DNA of 10,757 nucleotides from Candidatus Thorarchaeota archaeon (GCA_018238825.1 JABCSP010000053.1:1-10757); one strand, 5' to 3'; counted from the stretch's first letter, positions 1-7,603 are shown. Made by a program: numbers and translations. The notes: a model not told the origin generated them from the letters alone.

Positions 1-952
1 GACATTTCGCAAAGTGTCCGTCGTGTATTTCCCGAAATTCTGGTACATCCGTTGCGCATTTATCCTTTGCAAAGGGACAGCGAGGATGGAACCTACAACC
101 TGTTGGTAGATTCATAAGATTAGGTGGAGTTCCCGGTATGAACTCTAGTCTCTTCTTTGGTCCCACAACGCTTGGGAATGCCCCGATGAGTTTGTATGAA
201 TAAGGGTGCAGACTCCGTTTGAAAACCGCTTCCACATTGCCTACCTCAACTAAGTTACCAGCGTACATGATACCCACATCATGACAATTCTCAGCAACCA
301 CTGACAAGTCATGTGTGATGAAGAGAACTGCTAGATTATATTTCTCCTGCAATTTCCTTAAGAGATCCAGTATCTTGTTTTGTACAATAACATCCAACGC
401 CGTGACAGGTTCATCAGCAATGATCAGTTGAGGGTCACATGCTAGTGCCTGGGCGATAATTGCTCTTTGAAGCATACCGCCGCTGAACTCGTGCGGATAG
501 TCTGTCTGCCTTTCAGGTTTTAGTCCAACCTCATCAAAGAGTTCGGATACAATGTTAACAGCATCTTTTTTCGAATAATCGCCCTTTTCTCGGATTACTT
601 CCACAATCTGACGACCGATTCGTAAGACCGGATTGAATGCATTCATCGCATATTGGAATACGATTGATGCTTTCTTCCATCTGAGTTTTCTCATTTCCTC
701 TTCTGAGAGAGTGGTGAGCTCGATACCGCCTAGATTGATACTTCCCCTGGCAATCTTGCCATTCTCAGCAAGAATGCGCATGAGACTATAAGCTGTTGTG
801 GTCTTCCCACATCCTGACTCACCCGCTAATCCAAGGGTTCTTTTCGCCTCAATGTTGAAACTAACACCATCTACCGCCTTGAGTTCCTTATCACCCAGAT
901 AGTAGTACGTTGCCAAATCTTTGACCTGAAGAACTGGATCGTGCTTTGTCAA
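1..952 (-). CDS. dppD: Peptide ABC transporter ATP-binding protein (DppD/OppD family), 3' end cut by the window
   Basis: This is the cytoplasmic ATPase that powers peptide (or nickel) import through the DppB/DppC channel. My own translation gives Walker A GESGCGKT (about residues 44-51), the Q-loop glutamine in IVFQYAMNAFNP (Q100), signature SGGMLQR (157-163), Walker B LIIADEP with the catalytic Glu at about 181, and the switch His in FITHD (about 214). The C-terminal region has the cysteine-bearing CRFHPRCPF motif of the oligopeptide-transporter extension. About 317 codons are visible; the family usually has 320-335, so only a few residues are missing. The start is a TTG immediately after the TAA stop of dppC and in the same frame. 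No ATG or GTG lies before the conserved core, and GGAGG sits 9 nt upstream. The DppD assignment, as opposed to DppF, rests on gene order. The substrate is not determinable from the sequence. Confidence 0.93.
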   Translation of the reverse strand, partial: MTKHDPVLQVKDLATYYYLGDKELKAVDGVSFNIEAKRTLGLAGESGCGKTTTAYSLMRILAENGKIARGSINLGGIELTTLSEEEMRKLRWKKASIVFQYAMNAFNPVLRIGRQIVEVIREKGDYSKKDAVNIVSELFDEVGLKPERQTDYPHEFSGGMLQRAIIAQALACDPQLIIADEPVTALDVIVQNKILDLLRKLQEKYNLAVLFITHDLSVVAENCHDVGIMYAGNLVEVGNVEAVFKRSLHPYSYKLIGAFPSVVGPKKRLEFIPGTPPNLMNLPTGCRFHPRCPFAKDKCATDVPEFREIHDGHFAKC

Positions 953-2476
953 TTAGCTTCGCCTCCCTCGCAATCTTGGATTGACCACTTTATCTGCAGT
1001 ATGACTAATGAAGACAAAGCCAAGTGTTGTTAGCATAATCAGCAAACCTGGGGGTATAAACCACCACCATTTGTTGGCTAGTAACGCAGCATTCTTCCAG
1101 GCCCAGTGTAGAATTATTCCCCAGCTTGGTTGACCGTGAATATCAACGAATCCGAGGAATGCAATACCTGCTTCACTGAGAATGGCAGTAACTACTCCCA
1201 AAATCATATTTGCGAGAATGAGTGGAAGTGTGTTTGGTAAGATGTGATGAATTAGAATGTATCCGTCACTCGCACCTAATGCGTGAGCTGCCTCAGTTAG
1301 AGGTTGTTCCCGTAAAGAGAGTGCTTCGCTCCGAACCATTCTTGCAGTTCCTGTCCATCCAAGGATAGCAATCACAACGATGACATTCTGTAATCCTTGT
1401 CCAAACAATACCAGGAAAATCAACATCAATGGTAATGTTGGTAGGCAAAGGAATACATCGGTAATCCTCATTAAAATAACATCAAGAATACCACCATAGT
1501 AACCCGCGATAAGACCAACAGTTGTTCCTAGAAATACTGCAACAATGCTCGCTACAAATCCAATTAGAAGTGAAATCTGAGATCCATAGATGATCCTACT
1601 AAAGATATCCTCTCCCCTATGATTCGTGCCGAGAATGTGTTCTGCGCTTGGGGGTTGAAGTAATTCATCCAAATTAATTGGCGCGCCTGGCGGGTTGCTC
1701 CAATAATATGGCGCAATGAACGGGGCAAATACTGCCATAATAACTATTGATCCTATGATTACTAGACCTAGCATACCCATTGGATGATAGATAAATTCTC
1801 TCCAGAAGTTTTCGACACTCGGTCTCATATTCCAGATATCACGAATTACTTTAGGTAGGAATAAGTAGAGCGGAATTACTAAGAATCCTGGAACGAGAGA
1901 AACAACCCAGCCGCCCGCAGGTGTTAGAATACTTGATAATGGTAATGTAAGGAATGGTTGCCTGAAAACCATTTCACCTAACATGATTGCAATGATTATT
2001 CCAACAAAACACATTCTATAGATTTTCAAGTTTCTTATTTTCCAGTCCACAAATTGTTTTGGATTCCAGAAGAAGATACCAAAAGTCAATAGTGTACCTA
2101 TACCGATACCTAGCATTACGAAGACCAAGATACAGGCCATAATTATCAGTAATTTCTGGAGTATCCTACCAGGTGCATGGAGATACATCTTCTCTCCTAA
2201 TAATCCGAACCAAATTGAGATTGCAAGACATAGGACTGCTGACGCCTGGATGACCAAGACATATGCAGCCACTGAATCCTCTGTAGCTAACTCTCCAATT
2301 CCTGCATGAGAAATTGCTAGATTTTCTGCAAGTGATACAATTAGCATGTCCATCATTACCAGAAGAACTAGTGTGAGGAGTATGAAGGCACCAATTGATA
2401 CAATTCTAAGATGTATTGGTTTCTTCTCTGGAATCATTTCAATTGAATCTTTCCCGTCAATTATGTTTTCATTCAT
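953..2476 (-). CDS. dppC: Peptide ABC transporter permease (DppC/OppC family) with a long N-terminal membrane extension
   Basis: This is one of the two channel-forming membrane subunits of the importer. The C-terminal part, from about residue 225, is a standard DppC: a first transmembrane helix, the HILGTNHRGEDIFSRIIYG motif, and the ATPase-contacting EAA loop (EAAHALGAS...HHILPN, starting near residue 395). It ends in the usual NPRLRGRR. Ahead of this core are about 220 extra residues with roughly five hydrophobic segments (near 27-50, 70-95, 108-137, 155-173 and 190-209). Total length is 507 residues, against about 300 for typical DppC. The open frame begins at a TTG at 2482, but that TTG is only 2 nt from the GAGGTG ribosome site. 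The ATG at 2476 is 8 nt from it and is preferred. The gene follows dppB after 15 bp and abuts dppD. The role of the extension is unknown. Confidence 0.93.
   Translation of the reverse strand: MNENIIDGKDSIEMIPEKKPIHLRIVSIGAFILLTLVLLVMMDMLIVSLAENLAISHAGIGELATEDSVAAYVLVIQASAVLCLAISIWFGLLGEKMYLHAPGRILQKLLIIMACILVFVMLGIGIGTLLTFGIFFWNPKQFVDWKIRNLKIYRMCFVGIIIAIMLGEMVFRQPFLTLPLSSILTPAGGWVVSLVPGFLVIPLYLFLPKVIRDIWNMRPSVENFWREFIYHPMGMLGLVIIGSIVIMAVFAPFIAPYYWSNPPGAPINLDELLQPPSAEHILGTNHRGEDIFSRIIYGSQISLLIGFVASIVAVFLGTTVGLIAGYYGGILDVILMRITDVFLCLPTLPLMLIFLVLFGQGLQNVIVVIAILGWTGTARMVRSEALSLREQPLTEAAHALGASDGYILIHHILPNTLPLILANMILGVVTAILSEAGIAFLGFVDIHGQPSWGIILHWAWKNAALLANKWWWFIPPGLLIMLTTLGFVFISHTADKVVNPRLRGRRS
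962..966 (-). promoter_or_regulatory. Shine-Dalgarno site that decides the TTG start of dppD
   Basis: The minus strand reads GGAGG 9 nt before the TTG at 952-950. The site lies inside the last codons of dppC, so translation of the two genes is probably coupled. Confidence 0.6.
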
Positions 2477-2484
2477 GTTCAATA

Positions 2485-2490
2485 CACCTC
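2485..2490 (-). promoter_or_regulatory. Shine-Dalgarno site of dppC
   Basis: GAGGTG on the minus strand lies between the dppB stop and dppC. It is 8 nt before ATG 2476 but only 2 nt before the TTG at 2482, which favours the ATG. Confidence 0.6.
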
Positions 2491-2491
2491 A

Positions 2492-3499
2492 TTAATATCT
2501 AATCCGCGGGTCCAAGTACAGATACAATATATCTGCTGCAAAGTTGGATAGCACTGCAATCGATGCTAAGAACAGAAAGACCCCTTGCAGCACGGGGTAG
2601 TCTACTGATAGTACTGATTTGTATGTTAACAGACCCAGTCCACTCCAACTGAAAACGTATTCAGTCATCATCGCTCCACTAATGAGGTATGGCATGTTTA
2701 CAGCAATTACACTCACCATAGGTAGCATCGCATTTCTCATAGCATGTCCATAGAGAATGGTTCTCTCTTTGAGACCTTTTGCCCTTGCTGCTAAGATGTA
2801 GTCTTGCGTAAATACATCCAGAACAGTATCTCTCATAATAAGATAGAATCCTCCAATGAACGAGAGAGTTAGAACAATGAGCGGGCCAATCATATGATGA
2901 ATATAGTCAAACATGTATACGAAGAAACCGCCTATCGTACTAAAATCATGACTATACCCTCTAGTTATCGTTCCCGCGATTGGTAACATATTCCATAGAA
3001 AGCCCATATAGTAGAGTATGAGTATACCAATCCAAAATACTGGTAGTGCATATGCAATTAGAAACGTAACTGTTGAACCTGTATCCACCATAGTATCTCG
3101 GTTTGCAGCTGCAAAAACTCCAACCGCCATCCCAATGAAAATCGATAGAATTAATGCTGCTCCCATTAGTAGAAATGTATTCATGAATCGAAATGCAAAG
3201 ATGGTATCAATTACGGGCTCACCAAAGTGGGAGAATGAATATCCTAGGTCTCCTTTGAAGAGGTTGACAAGATAAAGCCAATATTGTTCTATCATTGGTT
3301 TATCTAGCCCAAATCGCTCAATTACAGCAACTCTAAGTTCTGGTGATAATCCCTCCCCAAGTAAAGCTTGACGAGGATCTCCGGGCATAATTCTGAAGAT
3401 AATGAAGTTGAGAGTAATGATGATGAACCAAATGACTACGGTTTGAATTACTCTTTGTCCTATGTATCTCCACGTACTTGTGGACCTTCCAGTAGACAT
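2492..3499 (-). CDS. dppB: Peptide ABC transporter permease (DppB/OppB family)
   Basis: This is the second channel-forming subunit of the importer. It is 335 residues, normal for the family. The N-terminus has the classic first helix followed by the MPGDP motif (FRIMPGDPRQALLG, about 36-49) and the LDKPMIEQYWLYL stretch that introduces DppB proteins. The EAA loop appears as DYILAARAKGLKERTILYGH (about 232-251) followed by RNAMLP. The C-terminus ends in YLYLDPRIRY, as usual for this subunit. Around six transmembrane helices are visible. The ATG start is supported by AGGAG 8 nt upstream (3508-3512). The gene lies 182 bp downstream of the binding-protein gene, separated by a hairpin/T-tract, and 15 bp before dppC. 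I see no strong separate TATA box for it, so it is probably expressed by read-through from the binding-protein promoter. Confidence 0.96.
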   Translation of the reverse strand: MSTGRSTSTWRYIGQRVIQTVVIWFIIITLNFIIFRIMPGDPRQALLGEGLSPELRVAVIERFGLDKPMIEQYWLYLVNLFKGDLGYSFSHFGEPVIDTIFAFRFMNTFLLMGAALILSIFIGMAVGVFAAANRDTMVDTGSTVTFLIAYALPVFWIGILILYYMGFLWNMLPIAGTITRGYSHDFSTIGGFFVYMFDYIHHMIGPLIVLTLSFIGGFYLIMRDTVLDVFTQDYILAARAKGLKERTILYGHAMRNAMLPMVSVIAVNMPYLISGAMMTEYVFSWSGLGLLTYKSVLSVDYPVLQGVFLFLASIAVLSNFAADILYLYLDPRIRY

Positions 3500-3635
3500 T
3501 GTCAGGACTCCTAATTCTGCGAATTAATTATAATTAGCACATAACCCCCTTAAAGAATATCGGACTGAGTAAGAATTCATAGAAAGAGTGGTATTTGAGT
3601 ATACTATTCGATTTATTCTACTCGTTTTAGTGATT

Positions 3636-3672
3636 GAAAAAGAAAAGGGAGAAGGGACCCATAAGGTCCCTT
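3636..3672 (-). terminator. Hairpin plus T-rich tract after the binding-protein gene
   Basis: Ten bases past the binding-protein stop, the minus strand forms a perfect 8-bp stem, AAGGGACC / GGTCCCTT, with a 5-nt loop (3652-3672). It is followed by CTCCCTTTTCTTTTTC (3651-3636). T-rich tracts terminate archaeal transcription. A stem in front of one, between a binding-protein gene and its permeases, suggests partial termination or 3'-end stabilisation, giving more binding protein than permease. This role is inferred from position and structure. Confidence 0.6.
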
Positions 3673-3681
3673 GTTATACTA

Positions 3682-5433
3682 TTACTTCCGCTTCAGAATG
3701 AAGAAGATTATGATTACACCGACAATTGCACCAGCGCCAATGATAATGTACAGTGTGTAGTCAGGTGCGACTATTACTACAGCTGAACCATCATCGTACA
3801 TGAAGACCATTGTCCTTGGGTTGAAGGCGGTAAATGGTCCTCCTGCGGGAGTTGTGAAGTTGACCCATTCTGCCCTAATGACGTGAGTGTCATCAGACAG
3901 GTACAATGGAATGTATGGGGCATTATCTAGAACTGCCTTTGCTGCTGCTGCTGCGTTTGCCTCAAGGGTCGCAGGTGTGGATGCAACATAGTCATCCATG
4001 ATTGTATCAACAGTAGCATTGTCTAGATGGAAAACGTTGTCTCCCCACTCATAGATATTGCTTGAGTGGCATCTCCACCATACGTGGTCCGGTATTGCAC
4101 CATAGCCATGGGCCATTGTGTACATATCGTAATCACCAGTGTAGATTGCATCATACATTGGGCCGTCGTCTGTAACAACATTGTTGATGGTAATGTTAAT
4201 CCTAGCCATCTGAGTTTCTATACCGATTCCGGTAGCAACTGAGATGTCATCCCAAGATAGCGTCATCAGATCGAACTCAAGTTCGGCTGTAGGAGCTGTA
4301 CCTGGTAGGTTTCTTGTTCCATCAGCATCATTGTCGAGGAAACCGGCGTCATCAAGCATCTGGTTGGCCAACACTACGTCTTCATCGAATACTCCAGATT
4401 CGTCAAAAAGACCGGGGTAGAAGCTTTCAGGTATTGCGCTTGTAGTTGCAGTACCATGACCAAGTCGACCAATTGTGATAAGCTCTGTACGATTGATTGC
4501 TAAACCAATTGCCTGTCTGACAACAAGTTCATCTAGACCTGGAATTGTATTATTCATTCCAAGAACGTAGTCCCACTGGGAGGCTACACCTTGAACGAGC
4601 TGAAGCTCTGAATAGTTTAGAACCTGCTCAACATAAGAACCGAATACCTCATAGCGCTCAGTGTCTGCGTCTCCGTTCCTCATTGCGAGGATTCGGGCAT
4701 CCTGACCACTAACTACGTCAATTCTGACTTCATCGATGTTAGGTAGTTGTGCGACGTTTGGATTGTCTTCGCCCCACCAATCATCAAATCGTGCAAGTTT
4801 AGTGTACTCATCTGGTACACGTTCAACATACATGAATGGGCCTGAACCAACGTGAGCTGTAACATTTGTGTGATCATTCCAGCGAGCATCATCAGCAGGA
4901 GCATCGTCCCAAATGTGTTCTGGGAGAATATACATTTCACCCAAGTTTTGAGCAGCGAATGAATATAGCTTATCGAATATACATGAAACAACATTGTCAT
5001 AGGCTGTTGCAGATGTTAAGTTCTGCATCATTGTCCAATAATTGACGTCTGCTGGAGCATCACGAATATATTCGAATGTAAATGCTACATCGCCTGCTGT
5101 TAGATTTTCACCGTCGTGCCACTTTGCACCTTCACGTATTGTGAAGTTGATTGTAAGTCCGTCGGTAGACACTGCATAACCCTCTGCTAACCAGGGGATT
5201 ATGTCTAAATCGTCATCATAGCTTAGTAATGAATCATACACCAACATGTCATACCAATGGGATCGCTCACTGCGATAGACTAATGGATTTAATTCTCCAA
5301 TGTCTGAACCATAGGCCATGACAAAAGGCATCTCAGCTGTGTCTTGAGCGACCACTGCTGTAGGGATACCAACTGCTGGGAAGAACATGAACATAGCTAG
5401 AATGACATAACATAAATTACGTTTTGATAGCAA
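3682..5433 (-). CDS. Extracellular peptide-binding protein of the ABC importer (SBP family 5, DppA/OppA-like), membrane-anchored
   Basis: This protein captures the substrate outside the cell and passes it to DppB/DppC. It has the family-5 hallmark near the N-terminus (LAEGYAVSTDGLTINFTI, then REGAKWHDGENLTAGDVAF) and later the LDNDADGTRN stretch typical of archaeal members. An open frame extends to a TTG at 5475, but a better TTG at 5433 has GGAGGA 7 nt upstream. From there the protein (583 residues) starts with a short basic segment, a hydrophobic helix (about 6-29) and an AQD cleavage-like site, i.e. a signal peptide. The last 25 residues are a transmembrane helix ending in KRK, so the protein is probably tethered by its C-terminus, as in known archaeal binding proteins. 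Ten N-X-S/T sequons suggest N-glycosylation. It is the first gene of the transporter cluster. Peptide is the likeliest substrate class, not a proven one. Confidence 0.93.
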   Translation of the reverse strand: MLSKRNLCYVILAMFMFFPAVGIPTAVVAQDTAEMPFVMAYGSDIGELNPLVYRSERSHWYDMLVYDSLLSYDDDLDIIPWLAEGYAVSTDGLTINFTIREGAKWHDGENLTAGDVAFTFEYIRDAPADVNYWTMMQNLTSATAYDNVVSCIFDKLYSFAAQNLGEMYILPEHIWDDAPADDARWNDHTNVTAHVGSGPFMYVERVPDEYTKLARFDDWWGEDNPNVAQLPNIDEVRIDVVSGQDARILAMRNGDADTERYEVFGSYVEQVLNYSELQLVQGVASQWDYVLGMNNTIPGLDELVVRQAIGLAINRTELITIGRLGHGTATTSAIPESFYPGLFDESGVFDEDVVLANQMLDDAGFLDNDADGTRNLPGTAPTAELEFDLMTLSWDDISVATGIGIETQMARINITINNVVTDDGPMYDAIYTGDYDMYTMAHGYGAIPDHVWWRCHSSNIYEWGDNVFHLDNATVDTIMDDYVASTPATLEANAAAAAKAVLDNAPYIPLYLSDDTHVIRAEWVNFTTPAGGPFTAFNPRTMVFMYDDGSAVVIVAPDYTLYIIIGAGAIVGVIIIFFILKRK

Positions 5434-5440
5434 TTCTCTA

Positions 5441-5446
5441 TCCTCC
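5441..5446 (-). promoter_or_regulatory. Shine-Dalgarno site that decides the TTG start of the binding protein
   Basis: GGAGGA on the minus strand lies 7 nt before the TTG at 5433. The upstream TTG at 5475 has no such site, and starting there would put an acidic, non-signal segment ahead of the signal peptide. Confidence 0.65.
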
Positions 5447-5497
5447 GTTACGGAAAAGAGTTTCCTACTTTCCAAAATTACTTGTTGTATTTCACTC

Positions 5498-5508
5498 TTT
5501 AAGTATAT
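5498..5508 (-). promoter_or_regulatory. Candidate TATA box for the transporter cluster
   Basis: The minus strand reads ATATACTTAAA here. An archaeal start site about 25 bp downstream would fall near 5476-5472, leaving a leader of about 40 nt before the ribosome site and TTG 5433. The sequence is a loose match only. Confidence 0.35.
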
Positions 5509-5512
5509 CTAC

Positions 5513-5534
5513 TTACGCGTAATTAGTTGCAACT
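5513..5534. promoter_or_regulatory. Two adjacent perfect 10-bp palindromes, candidate operator/activator site
   Basis: TTACGCGTAA (5513-5522) and AGTTGCAACT (5525-5534) are each perfect palindromes. They are 2 bp apart, with centres 12 bp apart, just upstream of the candidate TATA box of the transporter cluster. They lie in the only sizeable non-coding gap before it. Dimeric winged-helix or ribbon-helix-helix regulators bind such sites. Regulation of the importer is inferred from location alone. Confidence 0.4.
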
Positions 5535-5565
5535 TGTAATTTCTTATGTGGCTTAATACACATCA

Positions 5566-6381
5566 TTAATTCGACGATTTTGATACAAGTGTACGACAAT
5601 TCACGTATAATTTACATAATCTTGTAATTGCCATGCCGGCTTTCACAGCTCCATTCAGGGAATTCGTGCCCGGAACTTCTAATACAAGCAAACGTGACGT
5701 GCCATCAATGGCTCGATAAATTGCAATGATTGTTTCAACAAGTACTCTCTCGCCTATATCTGCTGAAGTAATGATATCTCTAGGTGTACAGTTTGTTACA
5801 AGTGAGGTTGCAAGAATATACGCATGCGATGCTTTCCGCTCATCAATGAGTACCTGTTCTTTTCGTAAACCCCCTGGAAACCGTGGTAGGATGATTGAGA
5901 TCGTTGTAAGAGGATCTGCTTGAAGTCGCCTCAGCTTTGGCCTCATCTCTTCATCAAGTTCCTGTGAGGTCCAACGTTCTTCCATCATATCGTCAATGAT
6001 ACGCTGTAATGAATCCTCATTGAAATCGATTTTTTTCTCTAACTCAATCGCATCGTCAGCAATCGTTCTAAGGTCGCTGTAATTGGGTCTCCAAAGCAAT
6101 ATCCTATGATTCGAATCTTGTATCAAAGGAGCTAATTCTTCATCGATGAGTGAAACAGTCTGGGAAGTATCATTGACTCTTACACCGGTAATATTTAGAG
6201 TTACTCTTCTGAATGGTCGATACACCACTTTGTAACTTTCAAGGGTTTCAATAGGTTTCTTGGCCACAAGTCCTTTAGTTTTAGCCTTCTTTTGTAGAAT
6301 CTGTTCCAAGTCTACTTTGTTCAACCAGTCTGCTTTGAGGATTTCCAATTCTGATTCGACCGTTCCCCGAAACCTAGACAT
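5566..6381 (-). CDS. Hypothetical protein, 271 residues, soluble, unrecognised
   Basis: I do not recognise this family. The protein has no transmembrane segment or signal peptide. It looks like a mixed alpha/beta protein with three parts. Residues 1-85 are basic at the start and then strand-rich (SYKVVYRPFRRVTLNITG, 49-66). Residues 105-155 form a charged, largely acidic helical stretch. The C-terminal 100 residues alternate strands and helices (TTISIILPRFP, VLVETIIAIYRAI, SRLLVLEVPGTNS). The ATG at 6381 lies inside the last codons of tnpB (8-bp overlap) and has no properly spaced ribosome site, only AGGA 1 nt away. The original promoter, leader or even N-terminus may therefore have been displaced by the tnpB insertion. 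The gene is followed by a 132-bp gap leading to the transporter genes and has no obvious link to them. Confidence 0.75.
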   Translation of the reverse strand: MSRFRGTVESELEILKADWLNKVDLEQILQKKAKTKGLVAKKPIETLESYKVVYRPFRRVTLNITGVRVNDTSQTVSLIDEELAPLIQDSNHRILLWRPNYSDLRTIADDAIELEKKIDFNEDSLQRIIDDMMEERWTSQELDEEMRPKLRRLQADPLTTISIILPRFPGGLRKEQVLIDERKASHAYILATSLVTNCTPRDIITSADIGERVLVETIIAIYRAIDGTSRLLVLEVPGTNSLNGAVKAGMAITRLCKLYVNCRTLVSKSSN

Positions 6382-6500
6382 TCCTGGACATTGAGTCTGG
6401 AATGATGTTCGGTTCCTGCTTCTCAGAGGCTGCTCTCTGCAAATTTAAAGAGTCCGCTAAGAGTCTTATTTCCCCTCCACAGGCGTTTAGAGTCTCCGGC
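6372..6500 (-). ncRNA. Candidate guide-RNA (omega/reRNA) scaffold overlapping the 3' end of tnpB
   Basis: TnpB guide RNAs are known to come from the tnpB 3' end plus the element's right end, with the guide read from the flanking DNA. In this region the minus strand has the stem-loop CAGAG-agcagc-CTCTG (6439-6424), the repeated GACTCTT just upstream, and the inverted repeat CATTCC...GGAATG (6404-6379). The RNA is inferred from family knowledge and local structure only. Confidence 0.35.
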
Positions 6501-7603
6501 AAACTGACGGCGACCAGATTCAGTGCAGCATTGAGATCCCTATCGATTTCAAGCCCACACTGTTCACAATGATACTCCCTCTCTGATAAAGAGAGTTCCT
6601 TCTTCCTGTGCCCACAACGTGAACACATCTTCGAGGAGGGAAAGGTCCTTGAAACGACGACAAGCTCAGAACCGTACCATCCACACTTGTAATCTAGCTG
6701 TCGTCTGAACTCGTAGAACCCCACATCAGCTATGGCTCTTGCAAGCCTTCGGTTCTTCAGCATCCATGACACATTCAAGTCTTCGATCACTATCTTACTG
6801 TGGCTCTTGGCAAGGTAGGTCGTTAGCTTGTGCAGTGTGTCCTGTCGGATGTTGAAGACTCTCAGGTACATCTTTGCAAGTCGTAATTTCGCTTTCTCGT
6901 GGTTCTTACTTCCCTTCTGTTTTCGTGACAGGCTCTTTGAGAGCTGTCGCAATTTCCTCAGTCGTCTTCCCAGAGCTCGTGGGTTTGCAAAGGTGGTCCC
7001 ATCAGAGAGTGTGGCAAGGGCCTTCACTCCCAGGTCCACTCCCACTGGCGATCCTCTTACGGGTTGCGGATCCGGAAGATCATCCTTCACAGAAACTGAC
7101 ACGAACCACCTGTTGGCCCGTCGCCGCACAGTGACTGAGCGGACTCTTCCACTGTGGTACTTCTCTCTCTTCTCCTTGATTCGAATCTTTCCGATTCGAG
7201 GGAGTTGTATCGCTCGCTCGTGAAACTTGATTACCCCTGTCAGTCTAAATCTGTCCCTAACTCCCCTCCTCTTGAAGCGAGGAAATCCTATTTTCTTCCC
7301 AGACTTGCGTCCTCGATAGAAGTTCTTGAAGGCTTGATGGAGGTTTCTCAGGGCTTCTTGAGGTGCACATTTCGAGGTTTCGTACATCCATGGGAAATCT
7401 GATTTCTTCAGGGAGTTGAGGAGCTTGTGCTGTTTCATAGCATCAGTGAACCGATCATCACCCTGATTGTTCTTGTACTGTTTAATCCTTTTTTCGAGAC
7501 CCCAATTGTATGCAAAACGAGCTACTCCTGCATGTTGAGCAAGGTACAACCTCTGGGAATTGTTCGGGTCCAGTTCATACCTGTAGGCTCTATGTATCAA
7601 CAT
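6374..7603 (-). CDS. tnpB: RNA-guided nuclease TnpB of an IS605/IS1341-type element (orphan, no TnpA)
   Basis: TnpB proteins are compact RNA-guided RuvC nucleases, ancestral to Cas12, that help transposons persist. At 409 residues this one is full length. The N-terminal OrfB/HTH region (AYRYELDPN, then VARFAYNWGLEKR) is followed by the RuvC core: GVDLGVKAL (D190), IVIEDLNV (E274) and the DRDLNAALN motif (D354/D356). Between the second and third RuvC motifs is a C4 zinc finger, CSRC...CEQC (C327, C330, C346, C349). All expected catalytic and metal-binding residues are present, so it looks active. The C-terminus (LNACGGEIR...KQEPN) is the conserved tail that overlaps the guide-RNA scaffold in this family. 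No Y1 transposase gene is nearby. The gene looks GC-richer in places than its neighbours (60% by hand count in 7021-7080). It is inserted between S11 and the 271-residue gene. Confidence 0.93.
   Translation of the reverse strand: MLIHRAYRYELDPNNSQRLYLAQHAGVARFAYNWGLEKRIKQYKNNQGDDRFTDAMKQHKLLNSLKKSDFPWMYETSKCAPQEALRNLHQAFKNFYRGRKSGKKIGFPRFKRRGVRDRFRLTGVIKFHERAIQLPRIGKIRIKEKREKYHSGRVRSVTVRRRANRWFVSVSVKDDLPDPQPVRGSPVGVDLGVKALATLSDGTTFANPRALGRRLRKLRQLSKSLSRKQKGSKNHEKAKLRLAKMYLRVFNIRQDTLHKLTTYLAKSHSKIVIEDLNVSWMLKNRRLARAIADVGFYEFRRQLDYKCGWYGSELVVVSRTFPSSKMCSRCGHRKKELSLSEREYHCEQCGLEIDRDLNAALNLVAVSLPETLNACGGEIRLLADSLNLQRAASEKQEPNIIPDSMSRNV
6379..6404. repeat. Inverted repeat at the tnpB / hypothetical gene junction
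   Basis: CATTCC (6379-6384) and GGAATG (6399-6404) can pair over a 14-nt loop. The hairpin would contain the tnpB 3' end and the ATG of the 271-residue gene. It is a plausible right-end hairpin of the element. Confidence 0.4.

Noticed and set aside
3018..3275. Open frame on the plus strand inside dppB
   Set aside because: It lies opposite a clear, conserved permease, has no ribosome site and no recognisable sequence features, and is best explained as a shadow.
3500..3560. AT-rich TATAATTAATT as a separate dppB promoter
   Set aside because: It lies only about 30 bp before the dppB ATG, so transcription would start after the ribosome site. Read-through from upstream is more consistent.
3940..3956. 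GCT-type triplet repeat
   Set aside because: It encodes a run of alanines in a helix of the binding protein; ordinary coding repetition.
4713..5000. Second minus-strand frame inside the binding-protein gene
   Set aside because: It overlaps an intact family-5 binding protein in another frame and lacks features of its own.
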